Below the pieces are notes generated by a model, which saw only the letters and a list, made by a program, of their open reading frames with translations, was not told the origin of the DNA and made no database searches. From NCBI RefSeq assembly GCF_963678975.1, contig NC_089276.1, positions 2,997,445-3,061,444 on the forward strand: a stretch of 64,000 nucleotides of DNA, read 5' to 3'. A program made the position numbers and the translations under genes. This stretch comes from Dysidea avara (lineage: Eukaryota; Porifera; Demospongiae; Dictyoceratida; Dysideidae). Shown here one piece after another: positions 11,860 to 24,503 of this stretch (the stretch's first letter is position 1; every line of letters starts with the position of its first letter).

Positions 11860-12277
11860 TTACTTGTATGTATTAGATAGCTACGTATAATTAAGTGCTG
11901 ACAAACTCACTGAATGCTAGGATAATCAGTTTTACAACTAATAATAAGATTCAGCTGGCGGATCTCATTCCAAAACTCCGACGGCACTGAACAAAACTCA
12001 GTAGCTACATGTATTGCTGTGCCACTGCAGAATCCAACTCCAGAGAGGATCTCACGCACAATTTCGTTAATAAAAATAGCTTTGCAAAATACAGAACCTG
12101 TAGCGTCTAGTTCCGAGTCTAGTTCGGCCCGAGAATATTATACACGCGCGCCGCATTTAATTAGTAAGTGTTCGGAAATATACGGAATTATCCTGAAATA
12201 TTTTGTCATATATATTTCAAATTTCACATTAAGCTTCAACGATATTTCAGGTAGGTGACCGACCCCTCGCACCTACA

Positions 12278-12968
12278 TAACATTTTCCCTCACAATAACA
12301 ATACAAATAAACCAATACAACACTGCCATTACCTTGTATTCACGGCGTCTTGGTGATCAAGCGTAGACTACGTCTCGCCCATTACTCAACTCGCGATTAA
12401 ATCCTGTCCATAAGAATTTTTTTACTTGCGGTTTATTAGATACCCTGGTATGGTAACTTCTGGCGGGTAAAATTTCTGCTAGCAGGGAAAGGTCCATGTA
12501 CAAGAGTATTGATCCAATCGGCCATGGCCGTTCCTCCTTGGCAGAGAGTCTTCTACGTATCCGAGGCTGCAGTTTGGAAGGAGTTATCATTATTCCGGTT
12601 CTCTACGCCTACAGTAATGTATATCGGTGAAATTCAATAACATTTGTCCCATTTCACTTTAGGATATTTAGCTCAAAGATTTTCGCTTAGGCTCCTAGGC
12701 TATGGGTAAACACCTCGAACAGGCTCTGCCTTCTGTGTACACCCTCCAGTGCCTAACTGGTAAAGTAGATAATAACAATAATAATAATTTTTTTTAAATA
12801 AAAAGAATAAAAAAAATCAAAAAAGAATTTAAAAAAAAACAAAACATCAGGTACAGAATGTACACGTGTACATACAATGTAACATAAACAATGCGTGACG
12901 GGTACCCTTGAGTCTTGAGTAACACGCGTGATCTTAGCTTTGTCGCACACACGCGTGCTCTAAGCCAT
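12278..12968. other. Unannotated spacer
   Basis: No gene recognised. A short open frame on the minus strand (12357-12590) is basic and shows no domain. Poly-A/T rich near 12780-12840. Confidence 0.4.
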
Positions 12969-13107
12969 GTTGTTGTACGCTTTGTCTTGTTGTCTTGTTG
13001 TACGCTTTGTCTTGTTGTACGCTTTGTCTTGTTGTACGCTTTGTCTTGTTGTACGCTTTGTCTTGTTGTACGCTTTGTCTTGTTGTACGCTTTGTCTTGT
13101 TGTACAC
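12969..13107. repeat. 17-bp minisatellite
   Basis: The unit TTGTTGTACGCTTTGTC is repeated about eight times with little divergence, one copy shortened. Because 17 is not a multiple of 3, apparent reading frames through it on both strands are repeat artefacts. Confidence 0.9.
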
Positions 13108-13109
13108 AT

Positions 13110-16100
13110 GCGTAGTCTTGTGTAACGATTTTCTCTAAATCTGATGCTAAGCCACTTCACTAGTTTCAGGGGAGATACACATGGCGCCACGGCTCTGTTC
13201 TTCAGGTCTTTGTTAACAGGTTTAAGAGAGATAGTTTATGATGACTAAATATAGAAGTAAAAGGATCTTTGATTCAGTGGCAGCAATATCAATCTCTTCC
13301 TCTAGAATGATATTTATGGCGAAGGACTGTCAAGAATGGTGTGTGGAGACTTGAACGTTGTATTTGTATAATGTTTTGTTACCCTTGCCATGCCCACTTG
13401 TGGAGCTTATTTTTCCCTATTGTGATAGCATGTGTCCGAGGATATAATTATACTGTTACTGTGTTTTTCATTAATAAAAAACCATCTGTTAGACAATTGT
13501 CTACTAGATTTTAGATTTACTTTTGTATATAATGTTAATGCATACAGGCTTTGCCTTTACCCATATTTAATCATAATCTTATATCTTACAAGCTTTGTGC
13601 TGATCTCCCCAACTAAGCACCATCAGCTGCTAATTGTAACATCAGATGAAATTGCTATAGCTCATTATTACTGGATCTTCAATATTCTGGTCTGTATGCC
13701 CAGCTGCTACAATTGAGATTGATTGCTTAGGGCATTTTACACCTGTGACTGTCCAACGTATCTCATGTATGCAAGTTACCATCCAGCCATTGTTTGATCA
13801 AGCTGCCAGAAATACAGTGTCATGCTCATGTAGAATTTTCACTATCTCCTCAGAACTGTGGGATCTGACAGATCTGTTAATCTAAATTGATGTGTGTGTG
13901 TTTGCCTTGCCAAGGCTCCAGCTGCTTTAAGCTCTTTAGTACCCCTATGTCTAGGCCCCTCATTTGTTTCCTGTGCATTTGTCTTGAACCATAAGACAGA
14001 AAGGTCTAATCTAATATGCTTCACCCAATTGGGCTCCTTACTTACAATCAAATAATTTGTTGTGTAAAAATGAGCCAGTGTGGTGAGTGCTGCTATAGGC
14101 ATGCAATGAACAATACTCAGAGAAGTATTGTTACCGCCATGTTCACACCACTCAACTGGCCCTCTCTAGATTATGAAGTACTGTCTGTAAACTGGTTATA
14201 TAACATTTAATAATTTCTTTTGCACATCTTTAATTACATTGGCTACTCTCTGACTTGCACATTTGGCTATAATTTCACTTTTTTAAATTGTACTTGCTAA
14301 TACTGCTTTTGAATCTAGTGCCATCTTTGCTTTACAATTATGACAGTTTTTTGTATTTCTCACAGTCACCAATTCTCCTGTAATAACTTGGTTCGTTCGG
14401 GCACTTTGTAGTCAATAACTTCACCAATATCTGAAATCTAGAAATCTTTGACGTGATTTTACCTCTGTTGTAAAACCCTTCACTATGATACTTCCCCCCT
14501 AAACTGTCATATGTATATGATAATCACAACTCCCACAGAGTTCAGCAGGCACCAGACAAGGGTCCATGTTGTTCACAGATTGCAGATACCTAGCTCATTA
14601 GTGTTAATCATAAGGGAAATGTTCCTTACATGTGTCACACAATAAATTCTGTAAACAGGATAAGATTCTATTAAAGGTCCTGGATGATCAATTTCAAAGT
14701 GTAAAGGCATTGATTGTGACAAATGGTTGCTAGTCTGTTGTTGGTTGAGATTCTGCATTGTTCTGGCGTAATTGCAGCACGTCTGCCTCTTCTTAATTGA
14801 CTTGTGGCTTCCTATTCTTCGGTGGACAAGTTCCATCGCTAGACTCTGCATCTAGCCAATCTATATACAGCACCATTGTAGAATTAAATGTGAATTGTTT
14901 ATTGTGTACTGCACCTTCTTTGCTCATTAGTTTCTTGGCCTACCATGTTCACTTCTTCTTAATCTCTCCTGCTTTTCCATCGTGATCCGTCCATTTGTTC
15001 CTTACCAGTTTTTAAAAGAAATTTTCTTAAATGCACACCATTTCAACTACCAAGTGTGTATCTTTCCAGCTTCTTCAAAAAATTTTCGTGCATACAATGT
15101 ACATACCATGCTCTACGAATACTGGGGCTCGCTCAGGCTCTCCCCAATATAGAATGCAATGTCATCAGTATCACAGAGGTCATTGTCAGCACATTTGAGA
15201 AATCCACAAGCCAGATATCAACTCTTACCTTACTTTCATCCACAATTCATGCCCTTTAGGGATGCACTTTGTCTATGATTTGGTTGGCAGGTGCCTCAGA
15301 CTTGTGTGCAGCAAATCCTTTCTTTAGAACACTTTCTTGTGGCGGTTCTCCAGTGATTTGTCACAATAAATTATGTAACAGCTGAACTTAATGGTGAGGT
15401 GTACACGTTGAGCCTGCTCTCCAGCTCCTGGATAGTGAGCCTCTTCAGTTTGCCACTGCTAATTGGGAGGATGGTGCACGCTTGTTATGGTAGCCCAGGA
15501 CTTTTGGGGTCCAAATAAACAGTGTGCAATTTTGACATTAGGATTGTTGACCCCTTTTGCAAGCTCCTATTTGTGTTCTCCTTTATCTCGGTGCTATGCA
15601 ACTAATGAGCAAGAAAAGAGGTGAGTTTATGATGTGAGGGTAAGGGAGTGTGTTTCTCTCCTCTGGTTTTTTCTGCTTGTGATGGCATGGGACCATTTGC
15701 TATCAAAATATGCAAAAAGTTGGCTTCCATGTTGGCTGAAAAATGTGATATGAATTATAGTTGCTGTCTGTTTTGGTTGAGATGTAGGCTTTGACTTCTC
15801 TTTTTTATTGCATATGTTTGAGGGGACATCGTCCTTCTGTGCATTGTCCTGTATTTGGCAAGCATTGATCTAGCCTATTTTGGGGGCAGGTGTAATGTTG
15901 ATTCCCTTTTTTATATAGTCATTGATATTATCCAGCTGTCCAGCACTTGACAGTCAGTGCTGGGGGTGGTGGCAAGAGCATTCCATCTAGCTAAAGTAAT
16001 TATGTACAGGATACAGTATCTTCTGTTAAATTGATTTAATGGCGGATTTCTTTTTTTTTCTTAGGGTAGTGTATTCATGAGCTATATATTATCCCCTGTC

Positions 16101-16265
16101 AGAACTGAATCATGGTTACAGGACCATGCAAGCTTATAATGGATGCATGACCACACACTGTATTTTGCAATGTGTAAGAGTATTCAATACTATGCGGTAT
16201 ATGTTAGAAGTCAAGAGTAACTTTTGCATGTTACTCTTTATTGTTGGTCTTGCCATTTTGTCTTG
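13110..16265. other. Intergenic stretch with no recognised gene
   Basis: Only short open frames. Minus-strand frames around 14573-15260 read partly protein-like (for example MPLHFEIDHPGPLIESYPVY) but are broken by many stops and match nothing I know. They could be a decayed mobile element. Confidence 0.4.
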
Positions 16266-16269
16266 TGCC

Positions 16270-18960
16270 GCAGATTAGATTCTTTTGGAAACACTTTTTT
16301 ACTGCAAATATTCACAATAATTCAGGAACTTCCAAAAAGTCAAACATTTTGCTAATACTTTTCTTTGGGTTATGAGGTCAATACCATGTACTTCTAGCAT
16401 GTCAAGCTGATATTTCTGGTTTGAATCTTTGATGGCCTTAAAAACTTTCAGTTACATGATTATCTATTGCATATGAGCTCATTGCATACGTTTTATTACT
16501 CTCTCTGGTCTCCATATTTTTTTAAAGCCTCTACTGAGGTAACCAAGTACTTTGCTAGCGACATTATCATATGGATTACTAAGGAAAACTTTTAAGTCAG
16601 TGACAGTCTTAATTCTGTAAAATTTGTGCAACCGTCTCATCTCCAATAACATCTGTATAATCCTGATAGGTGTTCTAGTACATGTTATCAGCAGTAAGGG
16701 TGTATCCCTTTAAGGATTATACATGTAATATTGTGCCTGTGCGGATATTCTTCCAAATAGTAATTGTGCACTTGAACTTTTTACTGCAAATGTTCAATAA
16801 CTCATCAGAAACAGGAACATCCATAATGTCAAACATTTCACTAATACTTTTCTTTGAGTTTGCTATGAGGTCAATACCATGTACTTCTAGCACATCAAGT
16901 TTGTGTTCTGTTTGGAATTTTTGATGGCCTGGAAGCCTTTGCTATAAATTTGTTACATAACTATGTATGAGCTCACTGCATATGTTTCATTACTCACTCT
17001 ACACTCCATTTTTTATAACCTCTACTGAGTTCACAGAGTATTTTGCTAGCAACATTATCATATGGATTACTAAGGAAAACTTTAAGCCAATGGCAGTCTG
17101 TTATACAAACTTCGATGCTGTCCAGGATTGCTATGTAATATTTGAGCAGTCGTTCATCTCAGAAATCCTGATAGATGTTCTAGTACATGTTATCAGCAGT
17201 AAGGGTGTATCCCTTTAAGGATTGTATGTGTAATATTGTGCCTGTACGAATATTCTTCCAAATAGCAATTGTGCAATTTGCACTGTTTTACTGCTAATAT
17301 ATAACAACTCATCAGAAACAGGAACATCCATAATGTCAAACATTTCTCTAATACTTTTCTTTGAGTTTGCTATGAGGTCAATACCATGTACTTCTAGCAC
17401 ATCAAGTTTGTATTCTGTTTGGAATTTTTGATGGCCTGGAAGCCTTTGCTACAAATTTGTTACATAACTATGTATGAGCTCACTGTATATGTTTCATTAC
17501 TCACTCATTTTTATAACCTCTACTGAAGTCACCAAGTACTTTGCTAGCAACATTATCATATGGATTACTAAGTAAAACTTTTAAGCCGATGGCAGTCCTT
17601 ATTCTGTTATGCAAACTTTGACACTGTCCAGGATTACTATGTAAAATTTGTGCAGTCGTCTCATCTCCAATAACATCTGTATAATCCTGATAGGTGTTCT
17701 AGTACATGTTATCAGCAGTAAGGGTATATTCCTTTAAGGATTATACATGTAATATTGTGCCTGTATGAATATTCTTCCAAATAGTAATTGTGCATTTGAA
17801 CTTTTTTACTGCATATGTTCAATAACTCATCAGAACAGGAAAAGTCATGTTTCACTGCTATGAGGTTGATGATGTCATGTACTTCTAACTTATATTTCTG
17901 TATGGGATCTTTGGTGGCCTTAGAAAGTTTCAAATAATTTGTTACATGATTATCTGTTGCATATGAGCTCACTGCATACGTTTTATTACTCACTCTACGG
18001 TCTCCATATTTTTTAAAAACCTCTACTGAGGTTGCAAAGTACTTTGCTAGCAACATTATCATATCGATTACTAAGGAAAATTTTAAGCCAATGGCAGTCC
18101 TTATTCTGTTATGCAAACTTCGATGCTGTCCAGGATTGCTATGTAAAAATTTGTGCAGTTGTTTCATCTCCGAAATCCTGATAGGTGTTCTAGTACATGT
18201 CATCAGCAGTAAGGATATATCCCTTTAAGGATTGTGCATGTAATATTGTGCCTGTACGAATATTCTTCCAAACAGTAATTGTGCATTTGAACTTTTTTTT
18301 ACCGCAAATGTTCAATAACTCATCAGAAACAGGAAAAGTCATATGTTTCACTACTATGAGGTTGATGATGTCATGTACTTCTAGCTTATATTTCTGTTTT
18401 GAATCTTTGGTGGCCTTAAAAAGTTTCAAATAATTTGTTACATGGTTAGCTATTGCATATGAGCTCACTGCATACGTTTTATTACTCACTCTACGCTCCC
18501 CATATTCTTTTAAAACCTCCACTGAGGTCACAAAGTACTTTGCTCTGGTACATGTTGTCAGTAGTAAGGGTGTATCCCTTTAAGGATTGTACGTGTAATA
18601 TTGTGCCTGTACGAATAGTCTTCCAAATAGCAATTATGCATTTGCACAGTTTTACTGCTAATATTCAATAACTCATCATAAACAGCTGATAACATCCTGA
18701 TAGGTGATCTGGTACATGTTATCAGTAGTAAGGGTGTATCCTTTAAGGATTTTACATGTAATGATGTGCCTGTGCAAGCAGTCTTCCAAATGGCTTTCAT
18801 GCAGTGGTGCCGCTTTTTGTGTCTTGAGTGGTGGTTCCACCTTCTGAGGGAGTAGCTGTGTGTCTTGAGTAAATGTAGACTTTTGTATTTCAGTGACCAA
18901 GGCGGTACGTATGTTCTGTAACAATTTGTTTGCCTTGTCACCTATCTGTGCCCTGAGCAT
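16270..18960 (-). repeat. Tandem array of about 0.5-kb units with antisense reading-frame remnants
   Basis: A landmark (ATCAGCAGTAAGGGTGTATC and variants) occurs at about 16687, 17190, 17711, 18203, 18554 and 18719. Spacing is roughly 500, 520, 490, 350 and 165 bp, so units shorten to the right. On the minus strand each unit encodes related peptides such as LHSNPGQ, RTAIGLK, RRVSNKTYAVSSYA, NHVTNYLKL, KYKLEVHDI and DELLNICSKK. The longest open pieces are 17712-18203 and 18190-18531. Stops and shifts differ between units. It may be an internally duplicated gene or decayed mobile-element coding sequence; I do not recognise the family. Confidence 0.7.
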
Positions 18961-20814
18961 TTGTGGTGATTTGAGACAATGACACCCAAAGCTATGTCAT
19001 GATTTATGTGCATCCTCAAAGCAATGCCAATCAATATCGCCTCAGAGTAAGATTGTGGTAAAATTATTATTCTCTTTGCATTTTTCTTCTTATTCTTCCT
19101 CTTTTTGTAAAATTTAGAAAATTGCTATAACTCATGTGCTTCAGTCGATTTACTTGAAATTTAGAAAGTGGTAGAAGCATCGTACAGCACATTTTCAGTT
19201 CAATTTTCATACAAATCCGACAAAAAACAAGGAAGTGATGTGCACTTTTCAAAACAAAGTGTCTATATCCACTGACACAATGGTGGCTTTAAGTGCCACA
19301 ACATGCTTATTTCCACTGACCCTATTTATAACTATGGGTGGCCTTACATGGGAGAAACAGCATATCAGCTGTGCTGTCTGCTCAGTAACAATAATAATAA
19401 TAACAGCAATGATATGAGCAGCAAGTTCATGAGGTGGAAATGGGTTCATTCACTCCTTTTGTGTTTACTAATTTTGGGGAATTGGCAGTGCTGTTACTGC
19501 TGTTTGCAAAGAAGTCACTTATTTGCTTTCTGTGAAGAAGGAACAGCCTTATAGCTTGGTGATGTCTTGATGTTAGCTTTTCCCTTTTACTATCATTTGC
19601 TTGTGTGGAGCTCAATCCAACCATGGCAGCCCAGTGGCAATTGGGGCACTTGACCTCACAACATCTGAAGTTCAAGTGTGTATTCACATTAGCTTAATCT
19701 TTAGTTTGCATCCAGAACTATACCATCTAGTACAGGGGGGTGGTGGCAAGGAGTGCTGATCACCCCAGGAAAAAAATTATGTGGCATCAGTGAGGCATGG
19801 AAGTGCACACTTGCCATTGGAAATTAGCACCACAATATTCCTGTTGACACTGATCATGGTTTTGCACCAACTGCCCCGGCTAACTACTAATGTCTTGTGA
19901 GTGCATACTCACGTGAATGCACACCACACCACAACACTATGTACATGTTATGGAAATTGGTGCACTTTCAACAGAACCAAGCATGGGTCATGTAAGTGGC
20001 ATTCTGTTTGACTCTATTCAATAGTTTCACACTGCATTGGATGATTTAAGGAGTAGTGGTTGTCATACGTTATAGCCCTAGTGTTGATGTGCTGATTTTA
20101 AAAGGTATTTTCTGGACAACTGGGGCAGTTTTAAAGAGAGATCTGTATTTGCACTTGGATTTCACAATCAAAAGTTTAAAGATGTTACCTGGTGTATCTT
20201 CAGAAATGTTCGATAATTGTCTTGTTTGCTCAAACTTGTGAGTCGGATTACAAATTCTCACTGAAGAATTTAAAGGGGTAAAATCATCTTCCCATCAAAG
20301 TATTGGATTGAAGGCTTTTCAGAAGTCATCAAATCAATATACTTCCTATCTATGGACATTTGATACTGTTTATCCAATGCTGTGGTACCATATTGGGTTG
20401 AAATAGTGGTAAATGCAAAAGACGCCTTGCGGCAACAATGTGACAGCATGGCATGAACATGGTTTTGTACAAGTGCATGTGCTGTCATCACATTGTATAC
20501 TGTTTCATTTGGATTTGTGACTTCTACTATCCCTTCTCTTGGGAAAATAATATGATTGACTGATGCACAAGTTTAATTTGCTCAGAAATTACATTTACGT
20601 CGAAAGGAAAGTAATGGCCAGGTACCTGATGTGCAGATTACCACATTTAAAAGGGAAGTATTTCCTACTTTGTCGTAGTCAGAAGTTAAGATGATGAGTC
20701 TGTGCCAGAAAATGACAACTGCAGCTTCCAATGTGGTATGCCAGAGTATAGACAGAAAAAGAAAGTATTGTACAATGCTGGGAACAAAAAGAAATTTTGT
20801 AATTACCAAGCTAA
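18961..20814. other. Intergenic stretch with no recognised gene
   Basis: Scattered short frames only. A minus-strand frame at 20270-20491 looks protein-like but has no known motif. Confidence 0.4.
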
Positions 20815-21185
20815 CCACAAATGGACTCAGGTATGTTACTGTTAACTGAGAACTCATTAGTTTACATTGTCACCAGTAGGAGTGATCAAGGCTCCCATTC
20901 TGCATGAGGTAAAGATTCGTGCGTAACACTACTCTGAAATGTGTAGGTACACCAAATAGACCCAGGTAAGTTGCTGTACACCACGAACTTGATGATTAGT
21001 TTAAATTGTCACCAATAGAGGTAGTCGAGGCTTTTATTCTGCATGTAGTGAAGACAGCACTACGCTCGACTGTGTAGTTTCACCTGATGGACCCAGGTAT
21101 GTCAGTGCATGTTCACTGAGAACTGAATTATTAGTTTACATTGTCACCAATAGGGCTCTTATCCTGAAGACAGTGCTACATTCAA
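20815..21185. repeat. Tandem repeat, about three 130-bp units
   Basis: Units begin with variants of GGACTCAGGTATGTTACTGT (or GACCCAGGTA) and share TTAGTTTACATTGTCACCAA, at about 20820, 20956 and 21088. They are diverged by substitutions and small indels. Confidence 0.65.
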
Positions 21186-21870
21186 ATGTGTACAGTAGGT
21201 GCCAGGTGTGTTACACGGCGGAGGCCAAAACACCACGGCACTGTTTGGTCTAAGAAATGGAAACTTATGGATTGTGAAAATGAGCCACTTACAAAAAGGT
21301 GAAATCCAGCACAGAAGATGTAAGCATCAAATTTGTTTAACATTTTTACTTAATGCATTTTGTTCACTGATAGTGAGATTAAACACTCACTATTATATTA
21401 AATATTCAGTTAAAGTAGTGTCTAGCAGCAAATACATACCCACTCTTGAATACAGTGGACCTTTTCTAGAACCAAGTTAAAAGAAACATGTAAAAGAGAC
21501 AAAGAATTTTAAACTGGGGACGTGGTCTCAATGAAATGGCTTGATTTTTACTGATCAAGGTGTATTTTAGTTTTATCATCAATCGATGAAAAGTGAACAC
21601 AGTGTTAACAGTGGGTCGACTGAAACTAATTAAGTTGACATGGCCTTGATAAGGTAAGGAAATTATGCCCTAAGATGACCATACTTGACAGGTTTCACTA
21701 TACTACCAATAAATTATATTATCATTGAAAAACTGGTATTAATTATTCTTTTAAATCTAGCACTGTCATGTGATGCTGTACACAGAGATAAAAATTTTAG
21801 TTACTCGCTCCATTATTTTGAGATGAATCAAAATAGGGATTTGTGGTTTACATTACCAACCTTCATGACT
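21186..21870. other. Intergenic stretch
   Basis: No gene or repeat recognised beyond short open frames. Confidence 0.4.
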
Positions 21871-23115
21871 TTAAACCAGGCGCACACCCACAGCCGGTCT
21901 TTTGGCCAGGTATGGGCATGCGCCTGGTTTATTGAAATTGCTTTCCGAAACGTGTGTGTATGTTTGTATGTATATATATATATATATATATTTGTTTGTC
22001 TTTCCGCACTCACGTGAGCAAACTGTGTTCGCTAAAAACAGCCTTTATGTGAGAGATAAAGGCCATATAGAGCATGTACTAAACTTCAGGAAGGTAACCC
22101 TTTGGCCCTAAAGTTAATAAAAATAGTGTTCCATTAAATGCGAACACCACTATAGTGGCTCTTATTACACGCATTCCTGTCACAAAGGAAAGACAGAATA
22201 AATAAGGTTAGTAAGAGCTTCGTGAGTAGTTTAATGCAAACCACAAAGGAATAGGTGGTCCCTACATGGAGTAACAGGAGCCCAAGTTTGTATGTCAAAA
22301 TGCATATTTTTCGTAAAATAAGTTTCGTTTTTAAGAACCAAGGCATAGTCCAGAGACAATTATAATTTTTTTTTCAAATCCCAGTGAAAATGTCAAGCAA
22401 CCTAAAGCATTACCTGACATTGATATGCTACTGTTCTACACAATTCGTCATAATAGGGAAATCCTTACGATACATTGATAGAATAGAGTGATTCAACCTA
22501 TAATAATACAACTTTCTTCTATTTTGATCTGACGGGCAGGTTCCATTATGGTCGGCCATGCATGATATTTGCCTGACAAATGGCCTATGTGAGGCAGTAA
22601 TAATTGACTCTAGTTAATACATGCCGGTTTGAAATACAAGTGAAACGAGTTTATAAGGATGCGGTGAAGGCATTTCCCAATTGGCTATACAGATGTCAAA
22701 CAGCTGAAAAACAACATAGCCAGCCTCCTATATAGGCTACCAGGTACAGTGAACTCCTTTGAGTTGAAAAGGGGGCATGCCTGTGCATACGTGAATGAAA
22801 ATGAAGAGCAGCGTTGAGGCTTTGCCTGGAGAAATGCTATAGACAAACTATGTATAAAACAGTTAAGAAGGTACTTCTGTGTATTATTAGTGGGTTAAAG
22901 CGGTGTGTTCGAGGTACACCTCGTTAACAGTGCTTAGCAATGTAATTACAAAATATTTCATCAATTACAAGACACAAACTACTATGATTCAATTTATGTA
23001 GCAACAAAGCAAACCCAAAATAAATATTAGTTTAGTACACTGTTAATTGATTCCAGTTAGGTTTGTTTGTAACTTGGCACTTGTTTTTTTAAGTAGCACA
23101 ACATCGACTTGTTTC
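21871..23115 (+). mobile_element. Dispersed hairpin-headed repeat, copy 1
   Basis: It starts with an imperfect hairpin (TTTAAACCAGGCGCACACCC to GGGCATGCGCCTGGTTTA). TGAAATTG, a GTGTGTATGT tract, a (TA)n run at 21966-21991 and CACGTGAGCAAA follow. The same order is found at 46843-47620 and, partly, at 51305-51900. Copies 1 and 2 also share AGTAGCACAACATC near the far end. No coding capacity; class unknown. Confidence 0.6.
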
Positions 23116-24503
23116 AGTGATCCCTATTCCCTGTTAAGATTTTCATTTTTTATTCATCTAGTTTGTGCACTTTTTATTGATGGGTTTGTTTTATTGATAA
23201 TGATGATTGTTGTAGATATGTAGTCATTAATAGCTATCAAGTTCAGTGCAAGCTTTGTTGTTATCAGTCACACTTGACTGCATTATTAGAGTACATATGT
23301 GACTGCTTTTGGATGTATACGAGACCATACAATACATATTCCTATTATGTGACTGGGTCTGGGATAACTGGTCTTATTGCCCATGACAGCAAATTTGATT
23401 TTTCACCAAGAACACAAAGCTACATGTATAAACTATCAATTTCATTGTCAAAATCAGCTAGACTTGAGTGGTCTGCTTTTGCTGGCAGCTTTCCCCAAAC
23501 TTAGCGGCGATCCGTATGGGCTCTAATGGAGCCTGGGGGTGGCTGTATGTGACTGTACAGTTCTGTGTTGTTGGAATGAAGACCTGTGCTATAAATGTCC
23601 ATTTTAGCCAGTTTTGAGACCTGAATGGTTCATAACTTGGCCTAATTCATCCCTATGCCTTTCTCTTTAATTTTTTAAACAGCCCCTTGTGCCCCTCTGG
23701 CCCCTGACACCCACCCTTTTGGAGCTCACCTGATATAGTCAACCCCTGTTTATAAACTATCTAAAATGGCTGGAAACTTAGCTGTTGGCTACTTGTACAG
23801 TGGATGCTCTGGAAGGTAAGGAATTGGTGTAAAACGTGTGGAAATTTGGTCACATAACTTCAACCATTGGCAAACTACAACTCACTAATTACCTAAAACC
23901 GGCATTTCTTGATACTTTTAAATAGGTGATAAGACCGGTTTTCCCAGACTGGGTCTCATATTGAGCAACCGTTGTCATATTACATATGTAGTTGTGGTCT
24001 CAGGACTCTTAGTCATTGTCGTCACATTAGCATCCTCATGCAGTTCTCATGAAACATACCAGATGGTATGATACTGAGCTAGCTACCTATCACAAGACAT
24101 AGAACTCTGACAAGTATAGAATTATAAGTTAGACAGTCAGTGGTTGTGCATTTATTACTATAAAAAGAATCACTTGCAGTTTTTTCAGGGGTGCATAGAC
24201 TACAATATTATAGTGGGCATATGATTGGCTCACTGTAGTATAAATGATGTAACGTCAGAAAAGATATATGCAATATAGTTGGTGCAGACTTTGTTCATGT
24301 GAGTAGAATCATGATCCAATGGGTACCGTATAGTTGATTTTTTTTGAGGCACTTAAATTCTGCGAATTCGTAGTTGAGATTTTTCACAATTTTATTTTCA
24401 CGAATGGCTATGTGCAAAAAGTCACGTGATCCTGATCGTGATCTTACAAATCTATTGCATAATTACTGGCACGATATTTGAGCTACAAAGTAGACCGTTT
24501 TCG
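23116..24503. other. Intergenic stretch
   Basis: No gene recognised. An imperfect copy of the TGACTGCTCTATTAGAGTA motif is at about 23274. Confidence 0.4.

Larger units (their letters stand above)
4358..12269 (-). mobile_element. 7.9-kb DNA transposon encoding transposase, Ulp1 protease and PHD finger
   Basis: The ends are perfect 15-bp inverted repeats, CGAGGGGTCGGTCAC and its complement. They are flanked by the 8-bp direct repeat CACCTACA (4350-4357 and 12270-12277). Similarity continues weakly inward as ATTTCA-rich subterminal sequence on both sides. All coding sequence lies on the minus strand between 10010 and 5304 and reads as one long protein interrupted by frameshifts and one stop. 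About 2.2 kb upstream of the start codon (10011-12269) is non-coding apart from a nested element. An 8-bp duplication is used by hAT, P and KDZ/Zisupton groups; I cannot assign the superfamily. Presumably inactive in this copy, if the breaks are real. Confidence 0.85.

Noticed and set aside
12915..13190. Open frames on both strands through the 17-bp array
   Set aside because: They exist only because the unit has few stops; repeated Cys/Leu/Val or Thr/Lys peptides are artefacts.
21828..22013. ORFs with IYIYIY or TYKHTH runs
   Set aside because: Produced by the (TA)n/(TG)n microsatellite.
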